The notes under the pieces were generated by a model. That model was given only the letters and a program-made list of their open reading frames with translations. It was not told where the DNA came from and ran no database searches. 64,000 nucleotides of DNA. Origin: GCA-2746605 sp963704835 (GTDB lineage Bacteria > Bacteroidota > Ignavibacteria > Ignavibacteriales > Melioribacteraceae). The DNA lies in contig CAVPHW010000013.1 of the NCBI GenBank assembly GCA_963704835.1, positions 1 to 64,000 on the forward strand, read 5' to 3'. Position 1 is the first letter of the stretch, and each line of letters starts with the position of its first letter. Shown piece by piece: positions 47,409 through 57,432 of the stretch. The translations under genes were made by a program, and so were the position numbers.

Positions 47409-47974
47409 ATGATAAATTTTGACGTAGTTGACGGCATTTTAGTAAGTAGAGACATCTTAAATACCAAATTTACATGCAATTTGGAAATTTGCAAAGGTGC
47501 ATGCTGCACAATGAAAAGTGAGTATGGTGCACCTCTTATTAAAAGCAGAAATTGACATAATTGATAAAAATTTGCCTAAAATAAAAGAGTATTTATCCGA
47601 AGATAGTAAGTCAGCAATAAAAAATACCGGCTTTTGGGAAGAAAAAGATGGCGAATTGATGACAACTAGCATAAACAAAAGAGACTGTGTTTTTGTCTAT
47701 TATGAAGGTGAAATTGCTAAATGTGCCATTGAAAAAGCCTTATAATAAAGGTGAAATAGATTTTATTAAGCCAATTTCTTGCCATTTGTTTCCAATTAGG
47801 GTTACAGATTTTGGCGGAGATGTTATAAAATATGAACAATATGAAGACTGTGAACCAGCACTTGAAAAAGGTGAAAAAACCGGGCTTTCTATTCTAGAGT
47901 TTTGCGAAAAACCTTTAAAAAGAGCTTATAATAAAGAATTTTTTAACAAATTAGAGAACCTAAACGGAAAATAA
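47409..47974 (+). CDS. DUF3109-family cysteine-cluster protein (frame broken near 47535 and 47737)
   Basis: The joined frame gives about 188 residues. A cluster of Cys (FTCNLEICKGACCTM) near residue 24-34, with later Cys in RDCVF, AKCAIEKA, ISCHLFPIR and YEDCEPA, marks a zinc/iron-sulphur-binding protein of the DUF3109 / YkgJ-like group. The number and spacing of Cys are typical of this family, which has no established function. It sits 2 bases before the rpoN start, so the two are probably translationally coupled. Both breaks are single-base and the joined protein is normal. Confidence 0.8.
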
Positions 47975-47976
47975 TT

Positions 47977-49431
47977 ATGCTATCATTGCACCAAAAATTA
48001 TCTCTTCAACAGAAATTATCCCCACAGCAAATACAGTATCAAAAGCTGCTGCAGTTAAATACAATGGCACTAGAACAAAGGATTAAAACAGAGCTAGAAT
48101 TAAATCCAATTTTAGAAGAAACTTTAGAAGAAGATTTTGAATTAGAACAAGAGCAAACAGATGATTCTGCTGATGATTCCGGTGAGGAAGATTTTGAAGT
48201 TGATAGTGGAGATGAGTTTGATATTGAAGATTTTATGAATGATGGCGATCTTGATAGCGATAGGATGAATAAAAGTCCGGATGAGGAAGATAACAGACCA
48301 ATTGCTCCTTCAAGAGTATCGCAATCAGAAAGATTGCTTGATCAGCTTCATATTTTAGATCTACCAGAGGAACAAATTATTTTGGGAGAAGTTATTATAA
48401 GTAGTCTTTCTAAAGATGGATATTTTAGAGAAGATTTATCAAAAATTGTTGAGGATCTTAAACTTTTTGAGCATGTTGAAGTAACTTTAGAAGATGCAGA
48501 AAAAGTATTAAAAAAAATACAATTATTAGATCCGGTTGGAATCGCTTCAAGAGACCTTCAAGAATGTTTACTGGTTCAGATCAGAAACTCTTCTTACGAT
48601 CCGTATTATTCATATTTGGCTGAGAAAGTATTAAGTGAGAATTACAACGATTTTGTGAATAAAAGATTTGAAGCTATTCAGACAAAAATGGATTTAACCC
48701 GAGATACTTTAAAATCTACGTTGGACTTAATCCAAAAATTAAATCCTAAACCTGGGGCAAATGCTTTAGAATCAGATGAAGCAAACCAAGTTACACCCGA
48801 TTTTTTAATTGAAAAAGTGGAAGACAATTATATTATTACTCTAAATGATAGAAGTGTTCCTTCTGTTACAATTAGCACAACTTATTTAGAAATGCTGGAT
48901 AGTAAAAAAAGAAAAAGAAAAATTTCCAAAATGGAGAAAGAAACACATCAATTTTTAAGAGAAAAGTTTGAATCAGCTAAATGGTTTATCGCTTCAATTC
49001 AACAGCGAAGAGAAACGTTAATGAAAATAATGCGTTCTATTTTTGAGAAACAATATGAGTTTTTTGAAAGCGGTCCAAAATTTTTAAGGCCAATGATTTA
49101 TAAAGATATTGCCGATGAAATTATGATGGATATTTCAACTATTAGTCGGGTTGTAAATGGAAAATATGTTCAAAGTCCGATGGGAATTCACGAATTAAAA
49201 TATTTCTTTAGCGAAGGTCTTTCAACCGATGGCGGAGACGAAGTTTCTAACAAGCATATTAGAATTTTAATTCAAGAAATCTGTGGTTCTGAGAAAAAAG
49301 GGAAACCATATAGTGATGAAAAAATTGCTCAAATTTTAGTTGATAAAGGCATTCACATTGCCAGAAGAACAGTTGCAAAATATAGGGAACAATTACAAAT
49401 TCCTGTTGCGAGATTAAGAAAGGAATTATGA
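47977..49431 (+). CDS. rpoN: RNA polymerase sigma-54 factor
   Basis: The 484-residue protein has the three regions of sigma-54. The Gln/Leu-rich activator-interacting N-terminus begins LQQKLSPQQIQYQKLLQL. An acidic linker (about residues 50-105) follows, then the core-binding region. The DNA-binding end has an HTH (MDISTISRVVNGKYV) and the RpoN box ARRTVAKYRE. It directs transcription from -24/-12 promoters and needs enhancer-binding ATPases, none of which lie in the window. It is intact and its stop overlaps the next gene (ATGA). Confidence 0.96.
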   Translation: MLSLHQKLSLQQKLSPQQIQYQKLLQLNTMALEQRIKTELELNPILEETLEEDFELEQEQTDDSADDSGEEDFEVDSGDEFDIEDFMNDGDLDSDRMNKSPDEEDNRPIAPSRVSQSERLLDQLHILDLPEEQIILGEVIISSLSKDGYFREDLSKIVEDLKLFEHVEVTLEDAEKVLKKIQLLDPVGIASRDLQECLLVQIRNSSYDPYYSYLAEKVLSENYNDFVNKRFEAIQTKMDLTRDTLKSTLDLIQKLNPKPGANALESDEANQVTPDFLIEKVEDNYIITLNDRSVPSVTISTTYLEMLDSKKRKRKISKMEKETHQFLREKFESAKWFIASIQQRRETLMKIMRSIFEKQYEFFESGPKFLRPMIYKDIADEIMMDISTISRVVNGKYVQSPMGIHELKYFFSEGLSTDGGDEVSNKHIRILIQEICGSEKKGKPYSDEKIAQILVDKGIHIARRTVAKYREQLQIPVARLRKEL

Positions 49432-50048
49432 TTTATTTTTTTGATTCACTAATTATAATTATACTGTTCTTTTTATTTGCTTATTCTCATTCAATTTTAG
49501 CCTCTTTTGATGTTAAAAAAAGGATTACCGAGAAAATTGGGACCAAAATTGCATTTTATAGATTGTTCTATAATATTTCTTCCCTTATAATATTCGTAAC
49601 AATTTATTACATATCTCCCAAACCAGAAGCATTAATTTACGACTTACAATTTCCTTACGATCTCATTATCTTGGTGTTTCAATTTTTTGGAATAGTTGGT
49701 TTTTTCTGGTCTGGTTCGTATATCAACTTAAAAGAGTTTTTAGGTATTAGTCAGGTAAAAAGATATTTCCAAAATAATTACAATTTAGAAGATTTAGATG
49801 AAACTCATGAACTTGTAGTTTCGGGTCCCTTTAAATATTCACGGCACCCAATATATTTTTTTTCAATTATAGTTTTAGCATTTAGATCAACAATGGATTT
49901 ATTTTATCTTGTATTTTTTATCTGTATTGTCGCTTATTTTTATGTTGGCTCTATTTATGAAGAAAAGAGTTTGGAAAAAAGATATGGAGATAAGTATAAA
50001 TCCTATAAAGCAAAAGTTCCTCGCATAATTCCTAATCCTTTTATATGA
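49428..50048 (+). CDS. Isoprenylcysteine-methyltransferase-like membrane protein
   Basis: The 206-residue protein has five or six hydrophobic segments. The C-terminal motif GPFKYSRHPIYFFSIIVLAF is characteristic of the ICMT/PEMT/NnrU-like methyltransferase superfamily, with EEKSLEKRYGDKYKSYKAKV at the end. These integral membrane enzymes transfer methyl groups from SAM to lipids or prenylated products; the substrate here is unknown. It overlaps rpoN by four bases and precedes the parvulin gene by 19 bases. Confidence 0.75.
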   Translation: MIYFFDSLIIIILFFLFAYSHSILASFDVKKRITEKIGTKIAFYRLFYNISSLIIFVTIYYISPKPEALIYDLQFPYDLIILVFQFFGIVGFFWSGSYINLKEFLGISQVKRYFQNNYNLEDLDETHELVVSGPFKYSRHPIYFFSIIVLAFRSTMDLFYLVFFICIVAYFYVGSIYEEKSLEKRYGDKYKSYKAKVPRIIPNPFI

Positions 50049-50067
50049 AAATCGAAGTAAAAATTTT

Positions 50068-51888
50068 ATGAAAACAAAATTGATAATAATACTGTTATGC
50101 ATTTTCTCAATTGAAGTACTTTCTCAAAAAAATGAGGAAATCTTAGCTAAGATTGGCGATAAAGTGATAACAGTTGAAGAATTTAAGTACCGCTATGAAT
50201 TTACGCCTCAGGTTAATAGAATAAACTCAGACCAAAGTAAATCGAAAGAAGAATTACTTTATACGTTAATTGCAGAAAATTTGTTTTCCTTGGAAGCAGA
50301 AAAATTAGGAATTGATACAACATTGGCGATGAAAATGAATTATGTGCCGATGGAAAAAATGCATGTACGAGATGCACTTTACAAAAAAGAAATAAAAGAT
50401 AAAATTATTATTGATGATAAAAAATTAACAGATGGATTGTGGTTAGCAAATCACAAATTATTTGTCGATTATGTTTATTCAAAAGAAAAAGCTGAGATTG
50501 AACTCGCTTATTTGGAATTGAATAAATCAAAAAATTTCGATTCAACGGCTACTTTACTTAAAAATGTAGAATATGTAAAAGAACCTTATGAAGTCACTTA
50601 CGGAAAAATGTTTGAAGTACCCGAAAAGGCAGTTTATGGGTTAGAATTAAATGAATTTACAACTCCTTTAGAATCGCCGGATGGATGGTATATTTTTAGA
50701 TTGCTAAGTAAAATACAAGCTAATTATCAAAGTTCAGATCAAAAGTTATCTCTCGTAAAAAAGACAGTTGAAGATAGAACAGTAGATTCAATTTATAATG
50801 ATTTCTGGAGTAAATTCTTTAAGGATGCAAAAGTAAATACGGACGGCAGCCTTTTTTGGTACTTTGTCGATTCTATGCATGATTTAGTTCTGGCAGTTAA
50901 AACAAAAGAAGAGATTAAAGACAAAGAAAAAATTGAATTGAGTAATGATGAGCTTATTGGTTATAAGTCTTCGTTAAATCCGGATTCATTGAGCAAGCCA
51001 TTTATTAAATTTGATGATAAACCAATTACTTTTAACGATTTTTTAAACGAATTTATGTTTGAAGGTTTTTACACTTTTACAACAGAAAAAAATGTAATTG
51101 CTAATCAGCTAAATTCACGAGTAAAAAGACAAATTGAATTAGAACTTTTGGCACGCCATGGTTACAAAATTGGATTAGAAAGTTTGGATGATGTAATGAG
51201 ATCTACAAAGATTTGGAGAGATAATTATCTATCTACTCTTTATAAGAGGGATTTGGTATTTAGCACAAAATCAACCGATGAAGAAGTTAATAACTATTTG
51301 CTGCAGAAAGAAGATTCTTTAATAAGTGAAACCAAGGTAAATATTATTGAAATATTAACGGATAGCCTTAATGTTGTTAAACAAGCGTTGGCTATTGCAA
51401 ACAATGATAGTTTATTAAAAGATTTTGCTGTTGCTCATACAAAAAGAAGCGAAGTAAAGGAAAAAGGTGGAGAGTTTGGTCTATTTTCAATTTCTGAATT
51501 TGGCGAAATAGGAAAAATAGCTGGGACTATGGAAGTCGGAGATGTTTATGGCCCACTAGAAGTGGAGGGAAGTTATTCAATTTTTAAAGTAATAGATAAA
51601 CAAAACACTATCCTTAATTTTAAGTCAGATATTGATTTGCAAAATATTAAAGCCAACTTCCATTACAATAAGGTGATAAACAAGTTAGAAGATAACGCTG
51701 TTGAATTGGCTGATAAGTATAAGGTTACAGTCAATGAAAGTTTATTGAATAAGTTACAGCTTAATAATTTACAATTGTTGGTATTTAGATATATGGGTTT
51801 TGGCGGTAGAACTTTAGCTTTCCCTTATTCATCTCCATTTTACAAATGGAAAGATAAGTGGGAACAAAAGAAGAAAGATGTACTATAA
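50068..51888 (+). CDS. Periplasmic peptidyl-prolyl isomerase, parvulin/SurA-like
   Basis: The 606-residue protein has a signal peptide (KLIIILLCIFSIEVLSQ) and an N-terminal SurA-like chaperone helix region (VITVEEFKYRYEFTP). It has two parvulin-like segments, one degenerate around residues 150-215 (TTPLESPDGWYIFRLLSK) and one clearer around 420-510 (GGEFGLFSISEFGEI, GDVYGPLEVEGSYSIFKV). It should fold or chaperone outer-membrane proteins. Length is at the high end for the family but usual in this phylum. Confidence 0.8.
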   Translation: MKTKLIIILLCIFSIEVLSQKNEEILAKIGDKVITVEEFKYRYEFTPQVNRINSDQSKSKEELLYTLIAENLFSLEAEKLGIDTTLAMKMNYVPMEKMHVRDALYKKEIKDKIIIDDKKLTDGLWLANHKLFVDYVYSKEKAEIELAYLELNKSKNFDSTATLLKNVEYVKEPYEVTYGKMFEVPEKAVYGLELNEFTTPLESPDGWYIFRLLSKIQANYQSSDQKLSLVKKTVEDRTVDSIYNDFWSKFFKDAKVNTDGSLFWYFVDSMHDLVLAVKTKEEIKDKEKIELSNDELIGYKSSLNPDSLSKPFIKFDDKPITFNDFLNEFMFEGFYTFTTEKNVIANQLNSRVKRQIELELLARHGYKIGLESLDDVMRSTKIWRDNYLSTLYKRDLVFSTKSTDEEVNNYLLQKEDSLISETKVNIIEILTDSLNVVKQALAIANNDSLLKDFAVAHTKRSEVKEKGGEFGLFSISEFGEIGKIAGTMEVGDVYGPLEVEGSYSIFKVIDKQNTILNFKSDIDLQNIKANFHYNKVINKLEDNAVELADKYKVTVNESLLNKLQLNNLQLLVFRYMGFGGRTLAFPYSSPFYKWKDKWEQKKKDVL

Positions 51889-51917
51889 AGTTGAATTTAT
51901 AATTTTGAAATGTGGCA

Positions 51918-51933
51918 GTTGGCTTTAGCCAAC
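51918..51933. repeat. Short palindrome before hslV
   Basis: GTTGGCT and AGCCAAC are perfectly complementary around two bases. It lies in the 100-base gap between the parvulin gene and hslV and has no T run in either direction. Confidence 0.5.
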
Positions 51934-51989
51934 ATATTGATTTTTACGCAAACCAAAATTTGTGACTACAGTTTATAAGGAGAGAGAAA

Positions 51990-52532
51990 GTGAGAAGAAA
52001 AATTAGATCCACAACCGTTTTAGGTGTTATTCATAATGGAGTTGCTGCCTTGGGTGGAGATGGACAAGTTACTTTAGGCAATACTGTAATGAAGCATAAT
52101 TCGATGAAAATAAGAAAATTATTGGATGGAAAAGTTTTAGTTGGATTTGCAGGGTCTGCAGCAGATGCATTTACGTTACTTGGCAGATTTGAAGAAAAAC
52201 TTGAGCAATACAGAGGAAATGTTGATCGTGCAGTAGTTGAATTGGCAAAGGATTGGAGAACAGATAAATACCTAAGAAAGCTGGAAGCATTGTTAGCGGT
52301 TGTATCATCAGACAAAACATTTGTGGTTTCTGGAACCGGAGATGTAATAGAACCGGATGATAAAATTATAGCCATTGGTTCTGGTGGAATGTTTGCACTT
52401 TCTGCGGCTAAAATGCTAGTAAAATATAGTGATCTTTCTGCTGAAGAGATTGTTAAGGAAGCGTTAAAAACAGCATCTGAAATATGCATTTATACAAATG
52501 ATAAAATTAATGTAGAAACAATAGGGAAATAA
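51990..52532 (+). CDS. hslV: HslV protease subunit (ClpQ)
   Basis: The 180-residue protein is an N-terminal threonine protease of the proteasome-beta type. The start is GTG with a strong AAGGAGAGAG site. The first residues MRRKIRS would be removed to expose the catalytic Thr of TTVLGVIHNG. Other conserved motifs are GGDGQVTLG, MKHNSMKIRKL, VLVGFAGSAADAF and the C-terminal VETIG that contacts HslU. It forms the two-ring proteolytic core degraded-protein chamber with HslU, whose gene follows by 4 bases. Confidence 0.96.
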   Translation: MRRKIRSTTVLGVIHNGVAALGGDGQVTLGNTVMKHNSMKIRKLLDGKVLVGFAGSAADAFTLLGRFEEKLEQYRGNVDRAVVELAKDWRTDKYLRKLEALLAVVSSDKTFVVSGTGDVIEPDDKIIAIGSGGMFALSAAKMLVKYSDLSAEEIVKEALKTASEICIYTNDKINVETIGK

Positions 52533-52536
52533 ATTA

Positions 52537-53925
52537 GTGGAAAAATTAAACATGAAAAATTTGACTCCAACACAAATTGTGAATGAGTTGAATAATTATA
52601 TTATTGGTCAGGATGATGCGAAAAGGGCAGTTGCAATTGCATTAAGAAACAGATGGAGAAGACAGCAAGTTGATGAAAGCATAAAAGAAGAAATTATGCC
52701 GAACAATATTATTTTGATTGGACCTACCGGTGTTGGTAAAACTGAGATAGCAAGAAGATTGGCAAGGTTAACAGGTGCTCCTTTTTATAAAGTTGAAGCT
52801 TCCAAATTTACAGAAGTTGGTTATGTTGGTAGAGATGTTGAATCAATGATTAGAGATTTAACCGAGCTTGGTGTTAACATGGTTAAGGCAGAACAGACTG
52901 AATTGATTCAAGAAAAAGCTGATAGACTTGCTGAAGATAGAGTGCTAGATCTTCTAATTCCACCGGTGAAAGCCCCAGCAAAAACACCAACTGAAGCTGA
53001 AAATGGTGAAGTTGATGAAAATAATGAATCTTATAGAAATGAAAAAACTAGAGATTGGATGCGGGAAAAATTGAAAAAGGGTGAGCTCGATGAAAAATTA
53101 ATCGAGTTTGATACAACTACTTCTGCTGTTGGAATGCAGGTGGTTGGTCCGTTTGGTATGGACGATATGGGTATGAATATTCAGGAAATTATTGGCAATA
53201 TGATGCCGAAGAAAAAGAAAAAACGTAAGACTACCATAAAAGAAGCCAGAAAATTAATTGCTCAAGAAGAAGCACAGAAATTAATTGATATGGATAATGT
53301 TCAGAAGGAAGCGGTAAGAAGAGTTGAAGAAACCGGAATAATTTTCCTTGATGAGATTGATAAAGTTGCAGGTGGCGGAAAAGGTGGTCATGGTGGACCA
53401 GATGTTTCTAGAGAAGGAGTGCAGAGAGATCTTTTACCAATTGTAGAAGGTTCGACAGTTAATACAAAATATGGACCGGTAAGAACTGATCATATTTTAT
53501 TTTTAGCTTCCGGAGCATTCCATGTTTCAAAACCATCTGATTTAATCCCAGAGCTTCAAGGGCGATTCCCGATTAGAGTTGAACTTAAAAGTTTAACGGA
53601 AGAAGATTTTATAAAAATTTTAACAATTCCACAGAACGCACTACTTAAACAATATTCTGCGCTTTTAGAAACTGAAGATGTGCACATTGTTTTTGAAGAT
53701 AGTGCAATAAGAGAAATTGCTAAAATTGCAACAATTGTAAATGAGGAAGTTGAAAATATTGGAGCAAGGAGACTTCATACAATTTTAACGACTTTATTGG
53801 AAGATATTTTGTTCGATGTACCGGATAAAATGCCAGAAGGTAAAATTACAATTACCAAAGAAATGGTGAATGAAAAACTTGATTCAATTGTTAAAAACAG
53901 AGATTTGAGTAAATATATTTTATAA
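52537..53925 (+). CDS. hslU: HslU ATPase subunit (ClpY)
   Basis: The 462-residue AAA+ unfoldase has the HslU start LTPTQIVNELNNYIIGQDDA, Walker A GPTGVGKTEIARRLARLTG and pore motif GYVGRD. An inserted I-domain (about residues 110-240, acidic and Lys-rich) precedes Walker B IIFLDEIDKVA and sensor motifs (ELQGRFPIRVEL, GARRLHTI). It recognises and feeds substrates to HslV. The frame is open from a GTG at 52537, and an ATG at 52552 (MKNLTPT) is an equally good start. A terminator follows 8 bases after the stop. Confidence 0.96.
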   Translation: MEKLNMKNLTPTQIVNELNNYIIGQDDAKRAVAIALRNRWRRQQVDESIKEEIMPNNIILIGPTGVGKTEIARRLARLTGAPFYKVEASKFTEVGYVGRDVESMIRDLTELGVNMVKAEQTELIQEKADRLAEDRVLDLLIPPVKAPAKTPTEAENGEVDENNESYRNEKTRDWMREKLKKGELDEKLIEFDTTTSAVGMQVVGPFGMDDMGMNIQEIIGNMMPKKKKKRKTTIKEARKLIAQEEAQKLIDMDNVQKEAVRRVEETGIIFLDEIDKVAGGGKGGHGGPDVSREGVQRDLLPIVEGSTVNTKYGPVRTDHILFLASGAFHVSKPSDLIPELQGRFPIRVELKSLTEEDFIKILTIPQNALLKQYSALLETEDVHIVFEDSAIREIAKIATIVNEEVENIGARRLHTILTTLLEDILFDVPDKMPEGKITITKEMVNEKLDSIVKNRDLSKYIL

Positions 53926-53932
53926 TATTTAT

Positions 53933-53972
53933 CCGAGTCCATTTTTACATTATGGGCTCGGAATTTTTTTTT
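53933..53972. terminator. Terminator shared by hslU and the convergent membrane-protein gene
   Basis: CCGAGTCC pairs with GGGCTCGG (one G-T pair) across 13 bases and is followed by AATTTTTTTTT on the plus strand. It overlaps the 3' end of the minus-strand gene. Confidence 0.85.
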
Positions 53973-54445
53973 GCGTTCTTAATTAGTGAAAATTTGTGTA
54001 GCCTTATTTTAAATACCAAAAAATAGATAACAAGTAATAAATACATATTTAGTAGTAAAATATTTACAAATGCCAACCCAAAAACAAACAATATTGAAAT
54101 AACCAAAATTACGATATTACTATAAACAGCTGTAAACATAGAACTATATCTTATTGCCCAAAAGTTTTCATTCTCTTTTTTTTCTTTGGAAAATACAATC
54201 AAAACGAGACTTAGAAATATTAATAAACCGCAGATTTCCTCTGACAAATTATTTTCAATTATAGAAAAATATTTTACTTCCAGAAATGAAGAATAAATTG
54301 CAAGAATTTTTTGTTTTAAAAATTCTGGTTTTTCACCCAAATAGAATCTAAAAAAAGTAAAAAATAAAGCAGGTACTAATAGAATAATGCCCGCAATTCT
54401 AAAATTATGGTGAAATAAGAATGGGTGTAATTTTTTTTCAGACAT
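53945..54445 (-). CDS. Hypothetical membrane protein
   Basis: About 166 residues starting MSEKKLHPFLFHHNFR. The open frame extends upstream to 54493, but that would overlap the previous gene, whereas this Met lies 7 bases after its stop. Four hydrophobic segments are visible (IAGIILLVPALFFTFFRFYL, ICGLLIFLSLVLIVF, YSNIVILVISILFVFGLAF, LLLNMYLLLVIYFLVF). No conserved motif is recognised. It is probably co-transcribed with the lipoprotein gene just upstream. Confidence 0.6.
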   Translation of the reverse strand: MSEKKLHPFLFHHNFRIAGIILLVPALFFTFFRFYLGEKPEFLKQKILAIYSSFLEVKYFSIIENNLSEEICGLLIFLSLVLIVFSKEKKENENFWAIRYSSMFTAVYSNIVILVISILFVFGLAFVNILLLNMYLLLVIYFLVFKIRLHKFSLIKNAKKNSEPIM

Positions 54446-54452
54446 GTTCTGT

Positions 54453-55100
54453 TCAATTAACAGAAAACAATCTAAAACTAATTTCAGTTCCATCTTCCAT
54501 AATTATGGCCATATAAACCAAACCAAATTTATGATTCAATTTGTATTCTATTCTTTCAACCCCTGGTATATTGCTGTTTTGTTCAACAGATGTAGCTTTA
54601 ATTTGATAAAATCCATAATCAAAATCATCTGTGGATGATTTTGAAGTTACACTCCGAGTTACTTTTTTGCCACTTGGAGTAGTAAAAGAATAACTATCTC
54701 CTACTTTGCAATCGTACTTAACGATAGTAAATGGTTTTTTGCTATCGTTATAGAAATCTTGAATCCCTTCTGAAGTTATTTTATATTTCAACTGTGTTTT
54801 AAGTTTGCCATTTGCATCTTTCATTTCGTCTGGAATAATTGCATCTAGTGCTGGAATTTTTGAAAGATCAGCCGTCGCATCAATAGTCACAATACCGCCT
54901 TCACTTTTCGTAACAAACAACTGTTCATTAAGATCGATATTTGTGTTGCCAACTTTTAAACTACTCCAGAACTCATTGCCAACGGTCGCCATTGGAATGT
55001 TGGTATCTCCACCAATTACATTTGGATCATCCTCAGGATCATTTGTACAAAAAGTAAAAGTAAGAAGTAAGCTTAAAAGTAGGTAGAATTTGATTTTCAT
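54453..55100 (-). CDS. Lipoprotein of unknown function
   Basis: The 215-residue protein starts with a lipoprotein signal (FYLLLSLLLTFTFC followed by TNDPEDDP). The mature part is beta-rich with Thr, Ser and Lys (GDSYSFTTPSGKKVTRSVTS) and ends YMAIIMEDGTEISFRLFSVN. I do not recognise a domain. It resembles many small lipoproteins of this phylum that sit on the outer membrane. The next gene begins 7 bases after its stop. The 5' side has about 170 AT-rich bases with no gene. Confidence 0.6.
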   Translation of the reverse strand: MKIKFYLLLSLLLTFTFCTNDPEDDPNVIGGDTNIPMATVGNEFWSSLKVGNTNIDLNEQLFVTKSEGGIVTIDATADLSKIPALDAIIPDEMKDANGKLKTQLKYKITSEGIQDFYNDSKKPFTIVKYDCKVGDSYSFTTPSGKKVTRSVTSKSSTDDFDYGFYQIKATSVEQNSNIPGVERIEYKLNHKFGLVYMAIIMEDGTEISFRLFSVN

Positions 55101-55268
55101 AAGAACCTCAATAAGTTAATAGTTAGATTACATTTATAAGTGGTAGAAATTAAATAATCAAAAATTAACGTTACTAACAAATGTAAAATAGCTTATAAAT
55201 GCAAGGATATAGTTGTCTTATTATAGAATTCTATGCATTAAATGCTTATAAAGTGAGTTAAAGCACAA

Positions 55269-56618
55269 TTATTGCAGAACTTTATCTATCGCGTGGGCAA
55301 TATTATCAACGGTAACTATGTTAATACTACTTTTTTTCTTAATGGATTTAAGATTATTTTGAGGAATTATTACATTTGTAAATCCAAGTTTTTCAGCTTC
55401 TTGAATTCTTTTCTCAATGTGACCAATACTTCTAATTTCTCCGCCCAAGCCAACTTCACCCAGAACAACATAATTATTTTTAGCAGGTTGATTTTTGAGA
55501 CTAGAAGCAACAGCGATACATACTGCCAAATCAATTGCTGGTTCATCTATTTTAAGTCCACCGGCAATATTTAGAAAAACATTATGAGAGGAAAGTCTTA
55601 ATCCGGCACGCTTTTCTAAAACTGCAAGTAAAATAGAAAGCCTTCTATAATCAAAACCAGTTGTAACTCTTTGAGGATTTCCAAAATTAGTTGGAGTAAC
55701 CAAGGCTTGTACTTCTAATAAAACTGGACGTGAGCCTTCAATGCTGGCTGTAACTACTGCGCCAGTTACATTTTCATTTCGCTCGCTAAGAAAAACTTGA
55801 CTTGGATTTTTTACTTCGGTTAAACCGTCTTCGTGCATTTCAAAAATACCAATTTCATTTGTATTGCCAAAACGGTTTTTCTGTGCTCTTAAAATTCTGT
55901 AAGAATAATTTTTTTCACCTTCAAACTGAAGAACTGTATCCACAATATGTTCTAAAACTTTTGGTCCGGCAATAAAACCTTCTTTAGTTACGTGCCCGAT
56001 TAATATTACTGAAAAATTTAGTGTTTTAGCCAAATGCATTAGGAAATTTGTGCACTCTCTAATTTGAGTAACTGTTCCTGGAGCATTATCATATTCAGGT
56101 TTCTGCATTGTTTGGATTGAGTCAATAATTACAACTTCCGGTTTAACTTTATCAATTGCCGAGGTAATTATATCAACATCAGTTTCAGAAAGAATATAAA
56201 TATTATTTTCATTTACTTTTAGACGTTTCGCTCTAAGATTTATTTGCTTAACAGATTCTTCACCGGTAACATAAAGTACTTTTGCTTTAGTGCTGGAAGC
56301 TGCTTGCATAACTAAAGTAGATTTTCCTATTCCTGGGTCTCCACCAACAAGAACAACAGAGCCAAGAATTAATCCGCCTCCAAGGACTCTATCAAACTCA
56401 TCAATTCCAGTTGTAATCCTAATATCTTCGTGCGAGTTCACTTCGCTCAGTTTATAAATATTCTCATCTTTTACTTTTTGTTTCTTGGAACTCTTTTTAG
56501 CTTCAACAAATTCTTCTGAGAATGTATTCCATTCTTCACAATGAGGACATTTCCCTTGCCATTTTAATGATTCAAAACCACAGTTTGAACAAATATATTT
56601 TATTTTATGTTTTGACAT
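55269..56618 (-). CDS. radA: DNA repair protein RadA
   Basis: The 449-residue protein has the three RadA parts: an N-terminal C4 zinc finger (CSNCGFESLKWQGKCPHCEE), a RecA-like ATPase with Walker A GGDPGIGKSTL and the family-specific KNRFG motif, and a C-terminal Lon-protease-like domain (GLRLSSHNVFLNIAGGLKI). It drives branch migration of recombination intermediates in the cytoplasm. Length is typical and the frame intact. It follows the MlaF-like ATPase gene by 8 bases. Confidence 0.96.
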   Translation of the reverse strand: MSKHKIKYICSNCGFESLKWQGKCPHCEEWNTFSEEFVEAKKSSKKQKVKDENIYKLSEVNSHEDIRITTGIDEFDRVLGGGLILGSVVLVGGDPGIGKSTLVMQAASSTKAKVLYVTGEESVKQINLRAKRLKVNENNIYILSETDVDIITSAIDKVKPEVVIIDSIQTMQKPEYDNAPGTVTQIRECTNFLMHLAKTLNFSVILIGHVTKEGFIAGPKVLEHIVDTVLQFEGEKNYSYRILRAQKNRFGNTNEIGIFEMHEDGLTEVKNPSQVFLSERNENVTGAVVTASIEGSRPVLLEVQALVTPTNFGNPQRVTTGFDYRRLSILLAVLEKRAGLRLSSHNVFLNIAGGLKIDEPAIDLAVCIAVASSLKNQPAKNNYVVLGEVGLGGEIRSIGHIEKRIQEAEKLGFTNVIIPQNNLKSIKKKSSINIVTVDNIAHAIDKVLQ

Positions 56619-56626
56619 TTAGATTA

Positions 56627-57358
56627 TTAAAACCCGGTGCGGTTAATAAAATTAGTAATTATTTTATCTTCGGAGGAAATTAACTCTTTGGGAGTTCCCT
56701 TAAAATAAATTTTTCCCTCGTGCATCATTGCAATTTCATGAGCAACATTTTTTACGCTAAACATATCATGTGTAACAACAATTGAAGTAACATTTAGTTT
56801 TTCTGCCAAATCTTTAATCAATTCATCGATTGAGTCAGACATTATTGGGTCAAGTCCGGTTGTTGGTTCATCATATAAAATATATTCTGGTTCAGTAATT
56901 AATGCTCTGGCTAAACCGACTCTTTTTTTCATTCCACCGGAAAGCTCTGAAGGTTTTAAATTTTCTGTTTTTGGTAAATCTACTAATTCCAACATTTTTT
57001 TAATTTTAGAATCTAATTCTTTTTTACTCATTTTATAGTCATTTTCAACAATAGGTAAAGCAATATTTTCACCAACTGTCATTGAATCAAATAAAGCTGC
57101 GCCTTGAAAAAGATATCCAAATTTTCTTCTAATATTGTAAAGCTCTTTTTGATTTCTTGGATCAATAATTTTACCGCCAACTTTTACATAACCCTTATCT
57201 GGAAACAATAATCCAACAATATGTTTAAGGAGTACACTTTTACCACTTCCACTTTTGCCAATTATAACATTTGTTTCTCCTTCCTCAATAGTAAGGTTTA
57301 CACCATTAAGTACATTATTGTTGGCAAATGTTTTGTGAAGGTCTACTATTTCTATCAT
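56627..57358 (-). CDS. ABC transporter ATPase, MlaF-like (phospholipid / organic-solvent type)
   Basis: The 243-residue ATPase has Walker A GKSGSGKSVLLKHIVGLL, Q-loop GYLFQGAALFDSMTV, signature LSGGMKKRVGLARAL and Walker B YILYDEPTTGLDP. The combination FQGAALFDSMTVGENIALP is the hallmark of the MlaF/Ttg2A family, which powers phospholipid trafficking between the membranes. The usual MlaE permease and MlaD genes are not next to it here. It is the first gene of a pair with radA. Confidence 0.9.
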   Translation of the reverse strand: MIEIVDLHKTFANNNVLNGVNLTIEEGETNVIIGKSGSGKSVLLKHIVGLLFPDKGYVKVGGKIIDPRNQKELYNIRRKFGYLFQGAALFDSMTVGENIALPIVENDYKMSKKELDSKIKKMLELVDLPKTENLKPSELSGGMKKRVGLARALITEPEYILYDEPTTGLDPIMSDSIDELIKDLAEKLNVTSIVVTHDMFSVKNVAHEIAMMHEGKIYFKGTPKELISSEDKIITNFINRTGF

Positions 57359-57432
57359 TTAGAGTTTTGTATAAATAATTTCTTGATAGTCAAATATAAA
57401 AAGAATAAACATCTCAATCTTGTAATGTATTA